Shown: positions 54,650 through 64,000 of the stretch, piece by piece
Numbering within the stretch: position 1 is the first letter of the stretch
Layout of the letters: every line of letters begins with the position of its first letter
NCBI GenBank assembly: GCA_029204225.1
Contig: CM055109.1
Coordinates: forward strand, 22,904,422 to 22,968,421
DNA: 64,000 nt
Source: Diphasiastrum complanatum
Lineage: Eukaryota > Streptophyta > Lycopodiopsida > Lycopodiales > Lycopodiaceae
Direction: 5' to 3'
Notes under the pieces: generated by a model
What the model saw: the letters and a program-made list of their open reading frames with translations, nothing else
The model's database searches: none
Told to the model about the DNA's origin: nothing
Made by a program: the position numbers and the translations under genes

Positions 54650-54970
54650 TGTAATAGTAGTTGATTTGAGGTATGAGATTTTAAATCCTGTAATAATCTT
54701 TTGATTTAGATGACTTCTTTCACTACTTGAGTGGTTGCAACATATTTGGACAAAATAGAGGACAAGTGAATATATATTTGCTTTTGACTATTCCATGAAA
54801 TGGGTCCTCCATCAAGTTTTACTAAACACAAAATAGCCAAAGGTGGATTTTCTAGTATCCACATCTCCCATCCAATTTGCGTCCGAATAATTTTTCATGA
54901 TTAATGCATTTATTGAATTTCCAATAAAACACAAGGCATAGAGCTTCGTGGATTAAATGTATCTCAACTA
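54650..54970 (-). pseudogene. Copia-H RNase H, strongly degraded
   Basis: The minus strand reads KNYSDANWMGDVDTRKSTFG then YFVFSK and, after frameshifts, a GGPISWNSQKQ-like stretch and YVATTQVVKE. These are copia RNase H landmarks with the acidic NYSDANW site. Every frame is broken within 40 codons, so the copy is old. Confidence 0.72.
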
Positions 54971-54999
54971 TTGTCTGTAGTGCTTTCTAGTGTGGTACG

Positions 55000-55640
55000 T
55001 ATACTAGGATAATGTACTGATTGCAAAAACAACAAGACGTATGAGGCATATGTGTGATAGGGGTACTTGCACATCTCCTTCTCCTCTTCTTTAGATTTTG
55101 GACATATGTCTTTCGACAGTTTCAGACTTTGATCCACAGGAATGTCTATGGCTTAGCAATCTTACACATGGCATACTTATGAAGTACGTTGATTAAATAC
55201 CTTTGCTGGCTTGTAGTGATCTTTATTTAGTTATGTCTCTAGTGACTTCAATGCCAAGTAATGTTTTGGCCCAGAATCAGTCATTTCAAATTCTTTGACA
55301 ATAATGTGTTTGTCATGTCCAACAATTGAAATTAGCTAATGATTAAAGAATCATCAACATAAAGTGCTACCATAACATACCTTGAGACTCTATACTATAC
55401 ATACACATTAGAATTAGCAAACTTCGAAGTGAATTGTTGTAATAGGAATAAATTTACTATATCAAACCAAGCTCCTGGAGCTTGTTTTAAACCATACATG
55501 GCCTTCTATGGCTTGCAAACCTCGTGATCTTGTCTTTAAAGGACACAACCTTCTGGTTGATAGACGTAAATTTCTTCTTTGTATGTAAGCATCAAGAAAT
55601 GTTGTTTGGACATCAAAGTAGAAACATAAAATTAGGAAGT
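55000..55640 (-). pseudogene. Copia-H reverse transcriptase, strongly degraded
   Basis: On the minus strand, TTFLDAYIQRR (the usual AFLNG position), MYGLKQAPGAWFDIVNLFLL with FTSKFANSNVYV, a degraded active-site region near 55350-55380, and ITVKEFEMTDSG-like and HYLALKSLET segments appear in order. These follow the copia RT plan and join the RNase H at 54970. Many frameshifts make it invisible as an open frame. Confidence 0.72.
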
Positions 55641-56099
55641 CATTGATAAAACATGGTTTTTATAACACAAGAAATGCAACTTGATGTTCTCTCTTTTATG
55701 AAGAGATTGAGACTATTGGTGACATGATGAAAGACTTCAATAACACAAAAGATTAACTAAACATTTCATGGAGCATTGAATGGAGGTATGTGAAGTTTGA
55801 TTGTTGTGCTATGGAATCAAATCTTATGATATCACTTTAGGAAAAATGTAAAACTCAATATTGTAGTTATTGTATTTTGCTTCTTTGTGTCATCAACATC
55901 AATGTATGGTACTTTTTTATTTCTTGCCAGTTTGAATACTCTTTTGGTAGATTAAGTAGGGATAGCTATTGGATTTCAAAGGTCAAGTGAAAGTCCAATT
56001 GTTAATGTATTTCTTGCAAGTGTAAATACTTAGGGATTTTGAATACTACAAGTTTTGGACATAAGATCAAAACTTAGATATAAAATCTATGTCGACCCT

Positions 56100-56300
56100 G
56101 AGAAATCTATATTGATTCTTGCCTTGAATTGATGGGTCAAATTGACTCGGACTCTATTTCGATCTCGAGGGTCCCAATAAAGAATTTGACCCATGTGTCT
56201 ACTTTGATCCCTAAGGTCAAAATGAGAAATTTGATCCATGTGTCTATTTCCCTTGTATCTATTTTGACCCTGGTGTCTATTTCGACCCAAAGAATCATGA
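56100..56300 (+). repeat. Imperfect short tandem repeats
   Basis: The words GACCCATGTGTCTA, GATCCATGTGTCTATTTC and GACCCTGGTGTCTATTTCGA recur with AGGTCAAAATGAG-type spacers, about 50-60 bp apart. The repeat gives rise to a low-complexity frame on the minus strand (RDQSRHMGQI and the like) that is not a gene. Confidence 0.6.
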
Positions 56301-56309
56301 TTGACACAC

Positions 56310-56510
56310 TGGAAAGCCCCTTTGAAGTTCTTAAAATCTATACATGGTACTAAAGACCTTTGCATCTATTATGGAGGCAACCAGTTTGCCAATATTCTTA
56401 CAAGATACACAGATGTTGATTGGGCAAGAGATGTTGATACTAAAAGATTGACTTTGGATTTTTATTTTTATTCAATGAAAGCCCATGATAGATTAGGTAG
56501 CGGTACTTAA
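56310..56510 (+). pseudogene. Copia RNase H fragment, plus strand
   Basis: The frame reads HGTKDLCIYYGGNQFANIL, TRYTDVDWARDVDTKRLTL and DFYFYSMKAH, matching the start of copia RNase H (YLKGT...GYTDADWAGD). It lies back to back with the minus-strand Copia-H and is not contiguous with any RT. Confidence 0.7.
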
Positions 56511-56699
56511 TAATCACTTGTAATCATCTATTAGTACTTACATGTAGCAAATCACTCATATAAAGTAAAGACAAGTGTGCATCAATTTTGTGTAGTCTTA
56601 TCCTTTCAAAATCAGCTTTTCCTAAATTTGAAGTACTCAATTTTTGTTTCAAATCACTGATTGTATTTGAACACTCAAATATAACAATGAAAAAAAAAG

Positions 56700-57119
56700 T
56701 CAGTTTTGGTAGCAAGACACCATTGTTGACATCAATAAATTGACACAAGTCAAAAATAGCAGATGAAGATGAGCCTTGATCTCGGCCACTTCCAAGATTG
56801 AATCTTGATGCAACATGACATCTCTATTCACAATCACTTTTGAAATAGAGAGTGTAAAGACACTAAAGGCCTCCTTGATGGATGAGTATCCAATCACGAT
56901 CCATGAGCTTGGATCATCCTTCCTCCTTGTTTCCAAGGGAATATGTTCAAAGCAAGCACTACCAAGTTCACTAAGGTGATCAACCTTAGGCTTCATCTTG
57001 AATAAAACTTCATATGGTGCTATTCCTTCAAGAGCTCCAATACTCCTCAAAGCTTTGATCTTCAATGAAAATTTCTTCTCAACATATGCTTTGAATGATA
57101 AGGTATAATCATACACCAT
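56700..57119 (-). pseudogene. Copia-I integrase with internal deletion
   Basis: The frame carries YVEKKFSLKIKALRS, then jumps to GIAPYEVLFKMKPKVDHLSE, omitting the DNGGEY strand and the Glu helix, about 90 codons. HIPLETRRKDDPSSWIVIGY and SKVIVNRDVMLHQDS follow. It joins the gag-protease frame at 57126, so the start of integrase is deleted too. Confidence 0.82.
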
Positions 57120-57125
57120 AATACT

Positions 57126-58496
57126 TTAAGAGAGAAGACATGTGCATCTTGTGTGATCGTCCGACTTTGAAATATTGGACATATAAGAAACATCAAGAGA
57201 GTCTGCACTCTCACTTGGATCCAATTTGTAGATGCCTTCAAATCTTGATCCATATGCAAGGATCTCACCATCCTTCTTGATCACACAATTGTCAATATTG
57301 AAATTGACATCAAAGCCACTATCAAGAAGTTGGCCAACACTTAAGATGTTCTTTGTAAGCTTTGGGACAAAAAGAACATTGTTGAGAAAGAGATCTTTAG
57401 AAGATGCAAGCTTCAAGGGAATAATCCCTACTCCTTCAATATTGCACTCATGCTTACTTGCAGTGTATATGGTCTTCTTGACTACATCATAAGGCATAAT
57501 AGATGAAAAAAAGTGCTTGGAGCCACACACATGTGAAGATGTTCCACTATCAATATACCATGAGTCATCCTTGTTGAAGGTGGAAGAGGAGAAGCTTGAT
57601 GCCATAAGAGAGCCTTCTCCATCACTTGCAATATAGTCTTCTTTCTCATTGGTGATGTTGGCTTGATTGAGTTGATTCTTCTTCTTGAAGCATTTGGTGG
57701 CATAATGGCCTTTCTTGCCACAATAAAAGCACTTGATCGTCTTCTTCTTGAGATTTGAAGTAGAATCATGAGAGGCATCCTCCTCCTCCTCTCCATCTTG
57801 GTCTTTAGCTTTGTCATTAGAGAAGTGATGGTATTGCTTCTTACTCCTCTCTTTGTGCTTGGCAAATAGAACTTTGCCATCATCATGATTGAGTGATAGC
57901 TTGTCCATCCTCAAGAGTTTGTACTCTTGTCTTGATTCTTCAGAAATAAGCACACTTTGAAGGGCCTCCAAAATTTGTAGCTCCTCCTTAATGGCATAGG
58001 ATTGGACAAGGTTGTCATATTCATCTCTCAAGCCATTGAGAATGACTTGGACTACCTCACTTTGATTGATTGAGTCACCAATACATGCAAGCTCCCTATG
58101 AATATCCTTGACTCTCAAAACATAATTAGATGCACTCTCATCACTCTTTTGACTACTTTGGAAGATTTGATTTCTAAGAGTGAGGAGCCTAGAGGTATTC
58201 TTAGCCTCATAGATGGACTTGAGACAATCCCAAACTTCCTTGGATGTAGAATAATCACCAATATCCCTCAATATCTCAGTAGGGACATTCATCTTAATGT
58301 AGTGGAGAGCCATCCTAGCTCTCTTCTTGTATTTTTGTACTTCTTGAAGGACTTGAGGCTCCTCCTCAATCCCAAGTACAATGTCCATCACATCTTGGAG
58401 TATCAAGATGGACTCCATCCTCAACTTCCATATTGAATAATTGGAAGTAGACAATCTCTCACTTGGTTGCAACAAGTATGAACTCATTGAAGTCAT
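57126..58496 (-). CDS. Copia-I gag, protease and GAG-pre-integrase start (456-codon open frame)
   Basis: This is the longest open frame in the window. It begins MTSMSSYLLQPSERLSTSN, with gag motifs IWKLRMESILILQDVMDIV, RARMALHYIKMNVPTE, VVQVILNGLRDEYDNLVQ and LISEESRQEYKLLRMDKLSL, a knuckle CFYCGKKGHYATKC, protease SWYIDSGTSSHVCG with intact DSG, and VPKLTKNILSVGQLLDSGF. It ends in a short non-homologous tail after the deletion junction. Copia-F is a close relative. The start is supported by the identical N-terminus in Copia-F. Confidence 0.9.
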   Translation of the reverse strand: MTSMSSYLLQPSERLSTSNYSIWKLRMESILILQDVMDIVLGIEEEPQVLQEVQKYKKRARMALHYIKMNVPTEILRDIGDYSTSKEVWDCLKSIYEAKNTSRLLTLRNQIFQSSQKSDESASNYVLRVKDIHRELACIGDSINQSEVVQVILNGLRDEYDNLVQSYAIKEELQILEALQSVLISEESRQEYKLLRMDKLSLNHDDGKVLFAKHKERSKKQYHHFSNDKAKDQDGEEEEDASHDSTSNLKKKTIKCFYCGKKGHYATKCFKKKNQLNQANITNEKEDYIASDGEGSLMASSFSSSTFNKDDSWYIDSGTSSHVCGSKHFFSSIMPYDVVKKTIYTASKHECNIEGVGIIPLKLASSKDLFLNNVLFVPKLTKNILSVGQLLDSGFDVNFNIDNCVIKKDGEILAYGSRFEGIYKLDPSESADSLDVSYMSNISKSDDHTRCTCLLS

Positions 58497-58676
58497 GTAA
58501 AGTGATAAATAAAAGTGATGAACAAAAAATGATGCTTCTCTCTCACTATAGGATCCAATAATGGTGTGCTACCCATCTCCTATGCAAGATCTTGCAACAA
58601 ACTGTGAGATGATTCTCACTAGCTATCTCAATATCTCCAAAACTAGATCTACTTCACATCAAATGATGGAGTATGG
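58497..58676 (-). other. Copia-I leader, truncated
   Basis: It shares CTCACTATAGGA, ATGAGATGATTCTCACTAGC-like and AAACTAGATCTACTT-like stretches with the Copia-F leader. It ends at about 58676, where Gypsy-6 ORF3 begins, so the PBS and 5' LTR are missing. Confidence 0.65.
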
Positions 58677-59200
58677 TCTTGATTCGCTTTCAGCACTTGT
58701 TGTTTTAAAGAATCAATTGTTGTATGAAAATTAGCAGACTTGGCTTCAATCGCCTTATTGATTTCTTTCAAAGAATCGGCTTCCTTTATTGAGGTATGAA
58801 GTTGATTTTCGAGCGAACGATTTCGTTCGAGCAATTGATTGTTTTTTGCTTTGAGCGAGTCGATCTTCTTGTAGGATTCTTTGATAGATTTGTGGAGCTT
58901 TTTCTCTGCATTGATAAGCTCCATAGTGCTCTTCTGGTTATATTTATCAAATTCATAAATTTCAACAACTAAATTTTTGGCTCTGGCGGTCATAGTGTTG
59001 AACCACCAGGGTTGTTGGTCAAGTTCATCTTCATCTTTGTCACCTGCCCCAGTGTCGCCCTTTGCAGTTTCTTGAGCCTTGCCAAAAATATCGGACTGAG
59101 TTTCTTCTTGGTCCAAGTTGCTTGAGCTCTTTTGCTTCTGTGAGGTTGAAGTAGAAACTGGCTTTGTTGAGTCATCTGCAGCAGCACCATCTGTGCCCAT
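58677..59200 (-). pseudogene. Gypsy-6 ORF3-like coiled-coil protein
   Basis: Not recognised. From a Met at 59200: MGTDGAAADDSTKPVSTSTS, an acidic linker (GDKDEDELDQQPWW) and a long heptad-like region (ELINAEKKLHKSIKES, KKIDSLKAKNNQLLERN, LENQLHTSIKEADSLKE, AIEAKSANFHTTIDSLKQQ). The frame is uninterrupted until it is cut by Copia-I at 58677. It occupies the same place as ORF3 of Gypsy-1 and Gypsy-2 and shares the linker-plus-coiled-coil plan, but not their N-terminal domain. The open frame upstream of 59200 has no support. Confidence 0.65.
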
Positions 59201-59524
59201 GGCTGTGGTGATATCGGCATTTTTTTGCAACAAGAGTGTGAGAAGGAAAATAGAAAAATGGCTATGATATGTAGTGGCAATGTGGAGAGGATGATGACGT
59301 GTCATTTTGATGTGACATCTGTCACTTCCTTTATCGATGGCATGCATGGCTTAGAGTTTCATAATATGATTGACAGGGTAGTCTTAAATGTTGTAAGACC
59401 GTTTGTGAAATGGAAATTAAAAAAAAAATTATGATGACGCCGTTTTTATGTGTAGACGTAAACACGTGTGAATAATGATGACCACGTGGCCATCATCTTT
59501 AATAGATGGATACAAAAAGTCCGT

Positions 59525-59757
59525 CGCGAGATTCTCAAAGGATTCTAGAAAAAATGCTAGAAAGATTCTAGAAAATTATCGAAAGATTCTCGAATGGTAT
59601 GTCCAGAAAGATTCACGAATGATCCTAGAAAAGATTCTCAGTTGATTCTAGAAAAGATTAGACGCTGTGGATTCTCGAATGATCCTAGAAAGATTAGACT
59701 AGAAAGATTCTCAGATAATCCTAGAAAGATTCTCGAATGATTCTTGTAGGCATAACT
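59525..59757. repeat. Minisatellite, about 22-bp unit
   Basis: About ten imperfect copies of AGAAAGATTCTCGAATGATC-like units lie head to tail in the spacer between Gypsy-6 integrase and its coiled-coil ORF. Unit length varies from about 14 to 24 bp, and the whole array is one strand-biased family. Confidence 0.85.
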
Positions 59758-59886
59758 ATTGATTTTTTCCTTATTCGTGAAATATCATCACACCCTTTGT
59801 GTTTCAGGAATGAGACATCAAATGATTCTTTATGACTAGAATGTTTTTAGTCAAAGATAATATCTCTTGAGCCTGGACCCATTAAT

Positions 59887-61031
59887 TCAAGTCAGTAATA
59901 ATTCACCTTCAAGTGATTGAAGTTGAACAGAACCATTCTTGAACACCTCGATAACTTTATAAGGTCCGAGCCATCTCATATAAAGCTTTCCAAGGAACTT
60001 CTGATGTCGAGTATCATAGATCAGCGCAAAGTCATTAGCTTTAAGATCACTTTTCCTGATACAACTATTATACTTTTTCTTTCGTTGTTCCTGGATTTGC
60101 TCCGTAAGTTTTTGTGAATTTGAACGAGCTTCAGATAGTTCTTCAATAGTCATCAACCTTTCGTTAATATTTTCTACATCTGTTCGTTGGGCTTGTATTC
60201 GAAAAGTTGGCACCTCGAATTCAACAGGTAAGATAGGATGCATACCATAAGTAAGCAAATATGGTGTTTGCTTCGTCGTGATCTTCTCTGTGTTTTGATA
60301 AGCCCAGAGAACTATAGGTAATTTTTTATCCCAATCAGTCGCATGTGCAATAGTAATCTTATTCAGGAGCTTGCAAAGTATTCCATTAGCTCTCTCAGTT
60401 AACCCATTTGCTTTTGGATTATAAGGGGTTGTCTTTCTCTGTTTATTCAGAAAATACGTTGTGGGCAGCCGTATCGTGTCATTTAAAAAATGTGTACCAC
60501 GGTCACTAACTAATTTGAGAGGACAACCATATTTTGTGATTATAGATTTGAATAAGAACGCTGTGATGCATCGTTTCGTTTCATCACTTCTGCTTCTACG
60601 TTCTTCGTGGCATAATCCGTCGCAACCAAAATATAATGACACTTAGTGTGTTGAGTCACGGGCTTGATTGGACCGACAAAGTCAATCCCCCACTTTTCAA
60701 ATGGTGCAAGAGGTAGGATTGGCGTCAACGGGCAATTCATTGTTTTTGTTGGCTTTCCAGATCTTTGGCATGGATCACACAATGGTACGTAATTTGATAC
60801 ATCCTTGAACATAGTTGGCCACCAATACTTGGCAGTCAATATTTTACTAACAGTGTTCTTTAAAACAAAGTGTCTGCCAGCATCCTCCGAATGTAAGGCT
60901 TGTACAACCTTTTTAATATTTTCGGTTTCAAGACATCTTCTTAGTTGATGATCAGCACCAAGCTTGTACATGACATTATTAATAATAGTATAAGGTGCTA
61001 CCTTATATTGACAAACTGTCTTCTTCTCCAA
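59887..61031 (-). pseudogene. Gypsy-6 integrase
   Basis: It has MYKLGADHQLRRCL, the zinc region H...H with CDPCQRSGKPTKTMNCP, core PFEKWGIDFVGPIKPVTQH with the first Asp and YILVATDYATKNVEAEVM. After a frameshift near 60590 come LVSDRGTHFLND with the second Asp, YNPKANGLTERANGILCKLL with the Glu, LWAYQNTEKITTKQTPYLL and YMRWLGPYKVIEVFKNGSV. Apart from one frameshift it is complete, and all three catalytic acids are visible. Confidence 0.9.
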
Positions 61032-61059
61032 ATTATATCCATCAGGATATATCTGATCC

Positions 61060-61614
61060 TTAAAAAATGATATCAGAATATAAGGAATTCATAGATGAAA
61101 TTTTGAATAGATTTTCATCTGGAAAATCATCATTAATTGAATCTTCAACTTTTTCTGTGCTGAGTCGCGATAAATAATCAACATTCGTATGATATTTTCC
61201 TTGGCAAAGTTCTACTTGATAACTGAATTCTTGTAGAAGTAGAATCCATCGAGCAATTCGTCTTAATAAATCTGGTTTATTCACCAAATACTTTAGAGCA
61301 TAGTGATCAACATCAAAAATGAAAGCATATCCCAACAAATAATGCCGAAATTTCTTAACAGTAAAAATCATTCCGAGTGCTTCCTGTTCTGTGGCCAAAT
61401 AATTCTTCTCCGAGGCACTTAGTTGTCGACTTGCATAGTATATGGGGTGGTCTTTCTTCTGATCATCCTTCTGGCTCAGACAAACGCCAATAGCAAATGC
61501 AGAAACATCGACATAACTATGAAATAGAATAGTCCAGTTTGGTGGTCTCAGAATAGGAGCATTAATCAACCTCTGCTTAAGTTCTTCGAACGCTTTTTGT
61601 GTTCTTTCGTCCAC
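61060..61614 (-). pseudogene. Gypsy-6 RNase H
   Basis: A 184-codon open frame: RTQKAFEELKQRLINAPILR, LFHSYVDVSAFAIGVCLSQ, HPIYYASRQLSASEKNYLAT, EQEALGMIFTVKKFRHYLLG, FDVDHYALKYLVNKPDLL and GKYHTNVDYLSRLS. It overlaps the RT frame by 49 bp through a frameshift at 61566-61614. Confidence 0.88.
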
Positions 61615-62400
61615 AAGTATTCCACTTGTTTCTTATGTGAATTCGTAAGAGCAGCAGCAATAGAGGCACGATTCTGGATAAATCTCCGATAGTAACCGAC
61701 ATGTCCTAAGAAAGCCCTTAGTTCACGTAGATTTGTTGGTATTAGGAGGTTCTTTATAAACTCGACTTTATCTTTAACGACCTCTATTCCTCTGTTTGAT
61801 ATTCTGTGTCCAAGCAAAATTCCTTCTTTCATACCGAAGAAACATTTTTCTAGGTGAAGCGACAAACAAGTGTCTCGACACCGTTGCAATGTAAGTTTTA
61901 GCTTTTGTATATGTGTTTTTACATCATTATAAACACAAAAATCATCAATAAAAATTTCAAGAGAAGTTCTTAGGAAGGCAGTGATAATTAACATCATAAT
62001 TCTTTGAAAAGTCATTGGTGCATTACAAAGACCAAAGGGCATTTTTTTGTAGGCATAAGTGCCCCAATCTGTAGTAAACGTGGTCTTTGAACGATCCTCC
62101 TTCCTTACTCCAACCTGAATATAACCAGAGAAACCATCACAGAAACTGTAATGTTCTTGACCACAACAACCTAATCTAAGATAGAATCAGTGAAGGGCAA
62201 AGGATGGTGATCCTTTTTTGTGGCAGCAGTCAACTTCCTGAAGTCCTGGCATATTCGAATTTTGCCAGTCTTCTTCTTTGCAACTACAACAATGGGAGAC
62301 ACCCATTCGTTACTTAAGACTCGATAAATAATACCTGCCTTAAGGTGCTTATTGATCCATGTGGCTTGCATTCATGGAAGAGCATTCTTTTTTATTTTAG
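61566..62400 (-). pseudogene. Gypsy-6 reverse transcriptase
   Basis: It begins within RT at NKHLKAGIIYRVLSNEWVSP and VVAKKKTGKIRICQDFRKLT, then HHPLPFTDSILD, frameshifts over 62043-62170 (a FCDGFSGYIQV-like segment), then MPFGLCNAPMTFQRIMMLI, the intact active site EIFIDDFCVYND, ILLGHRISNRGIEVVKDKVE and LRAFLGHVGYYRRFIQN. The N-terminal RT residues and everything upstream are missing beyond about 62400. Confidence 0.88.
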
Positions 62401-64000
62401 CAACTTTACAGGTCTAGTTATAGAGGACAAGAGTCAATTGATTACACTAGCACAACCAAGTTAGCTTGTTGATACTTGGCCCATTTTGGGTATGGACATG
62501 ACCATACGTTGATTTTAATTCTCTGATTATACAAAACTAATAAACAAGAGATGCAATCTTCAATTTTATGGACTTTCACCCACAAGTTTTTTGGATAAGA
62601 AAATTCATGATGCATTGCAACAAATCATGATAAGACAACCCGACTCACCTCCTAGCATCCAAAGGTGTAAATATGGGTCACATTCATGAACACGTCCAGT
62701 TTGTTTTCATATGATTCTCAACATGTTTGCTATCACTTCTTTAGAGGTGAGGAGCATACTCATCCAGTGTGAAGCCTAGCACTAAATGAAAAAGCCAATC
62801 ATCAATTGATGATGACGACTGATGAAGTGCTATGTCCTCAATTGATAAGAAAAATCAAATATGATACTTCATTTCATCATTCAAGGGGCTCTCCATATCT
62901 ACAACTCTTGGTCACTTTGAAGTGCTTGTTTATTATATTGTCAAGTTGAATTATATGTCCCAGTCCACTTAATCCGAATGATTTCGTAATAGATGCAGTC
63001 TCGAGTTGCAATTGGCTAGTAGTTTCATATACATGTTCTTTACTTTTGGCAAATAGGCTTTTAGTTCTAAATTTTGAATTTGTAGGTTGTGTTGTAGTAC
63101 CTCACCTCTTGATTTTTTGTTTTCTAGGTTTCTTCTAGAAATATGCAAAAAAAAGAAAAACAATTCATGACCACCAAGTTTGAATATTTTCATGCAAACC
63201 ATATATCTAATATTCATGCACATACATTCAGCCATATGTACAAATTTATGTTTGTACATCAATAGTGGCAACTAATGTATGGGTCAATAGAACATAACGA
63301 TATCTAAGTAAGTCCACTTTTAAATAATTTTGTGATGTAATGCATGACTTGACCTAAGTGGCTGATTATATATTTTTATGTTGTGAAATTCTTGTGAAGT
63401 CCTATAGAGGCAAGGCTTATCACATCCTCCGTCTATAGATCTTTGAAAAATACGAGTGCAAAGACAACTGCAATTCATTAAGTGTGAGAACAAAGAATGT
63501 GTGATTTTATCCTTGCTCTCATCTCACAATGCTTTCAAACTTTTGAACAAATATTTACCATAATGGCAATTGCGAAGACCTCTACGATGGAAAGCTTCTA
63601 CTGTCAAAAAACATTAAACACTTCAAACTCTCACTCCTGGCACATTCTATCCTTGTGAAACCTTGCTATCTTGCAAAGAATAAAATTTCCACATTTGAAC
63701 ATGTTCCAAACCATGGAGATCATTGATCAAAACATGAAGGCTTTGATTTAACCTTATATTCTCATCATTGATCCAAAGCTTGAACTACTACTATGATTCA
63801 TCTCTTTGCGGCTTTCTTTAACCCCTTCCAATACTCCCAAAATATCAATGCCAAAGACCATCAAGAAGGGGTTTTAACTTTATGCAAGTAGATGTACTAC
63901 TTCAACAAGACCACTTTTCTTTTGTAACAAATAATTCTGTACATTAATTGCACGTAGTAATATACTCTAGTCACATCAATTGCATATAAAAGTATGCTCA
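62401..64000. other. No gene seen
   Basis: This 1.6-kb stretch is A/T-rich with only short motif-free frames (the longest, on the minus strand at 62969-63271, has no recognisable domain). No LTR edge, PBS or coding remnant could be recognised. The 62440-62520 stretch could be retrotransposon leader, but nothing supports this directly. Confidence 0.5.

Larger units (their letters stand above)
58677..62400 (-). mobile_element. Gypsy-6, gypsy element with post-integrase coiled-coil ORF
   Basis: RT, RNase H, integrase, a spacer with a minisatellite and a coiled-coil ORF lie in order on the minus strand. Motifs such as FEKWGIDFVGPIKP resemble Athila/Tat-type elements but are clearly diverged from Gypsy-1 and Gypsy-2. 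No LTR is present at either end; gag and protease are missing. Confidence 0.82.

Noticed and set aside
59525-59757. Repeats with spacers resembling a CRISPR array
   Set aside because: Units are imperfect and head to tail without unique spacers, and the context is a plant retrotransposon.
62969-63271. 100-codon minus-strand frame
   Set aside because: No recognisable motif, A/T-rich composition and no neighbouring element part. A frame of this length is expected by chance.

Overview
This window is plant nuclear DNA made almost entirely of broken, nested LTR retrotransposons. The plant assignment rests on four observations: Ty1/copia elements primed by the initiator-Met tRNA (TGGTATCAGAGC-type sites at several LTR edges), Ty3/gypsy elements primed by a tRNA-Asp-type site (TGGCGCCGTTGCCGGGGA at 20983), the domain orders gag-PR-IN-RT-RH and gag-PR-RT-RH-IN, and very long GA/TC microsatellites. 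No host gene, tRNA, rRNA or CRISPR array could be supported. The density of old nested elements suggests a large plant genome; a gymnosperm would fit, but this is inference and no species can be named. Element names below are local to this annotation.

Layout, left half. 1-7075: Copia-A (minus), with inverted copies of a second copia LTR (LTR-B) around an apparently flipped internal block. 7076-9090: Gypsy-0 (minus), a 927-bp LTR with long GA tracts plus a gag remnant. 9091-13855: Copia-C (minus), both LTRs present but most of RT and RNase H deleted. 13877-13952: a perfect 36-bp-arm hairpin. 13953-14905: Copia-D remnant (minus). 14974-20818: Gypsy-1 (plus) with RT, RNase H, integrase and a post-integrase ORF3. 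20819-23070: Gypsy-4 (plus), a pol-less element carrying ORF-X. 23128-23843: a copia LTR with a 159-bp TC tract. 24172-34936: Gypsy-2 (plus), the most complete gypsy copy, with gag (four zinc knuckles), protease, RT, RNase H, integrase and ORF3.

Layout, right half. 34937-36611: Gypsy-3 (minus), a second ORF-X element. 36612-38818: two copia remnants. 38819-40404: a chromovirus-like gypsy fragment (Gypsy-5). 40405-46078: Copia-F (minus), nearly full length with about 97-98% identical LTRs, so the youngest-looking insertion. 46079-48935: copia fragments. 49741-51975: an unrecognised ORF pair with a membrane-anchor-like C-terminus, ending in a copia-like polypurine tract and LTR. 51976-54600: no gene seen. 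54650-56510: very degraded copia RT and RNase H. 56700-58676: Copia-I (minus) with a 456-codon uninterrupted gag-PR frame. 58677-62400: Gypsy-6 (minus) with RT, RNase H, integrase and a coiled-coil ORF. 62400-64000: nothing recognised.

No copy looks autonomous, since each has stops, frameshifts or deletions. The two features most worth attention are unrecognised protein families carried by the gypsy elements: ORF3, downstream of integrase (N-terminal conserved domain, Ser/Pro/Thr-rich linker, C-terminal coiled coil), and ORF-X, the only coding region of pol-less relatives, which runs up to the polypurine tract.
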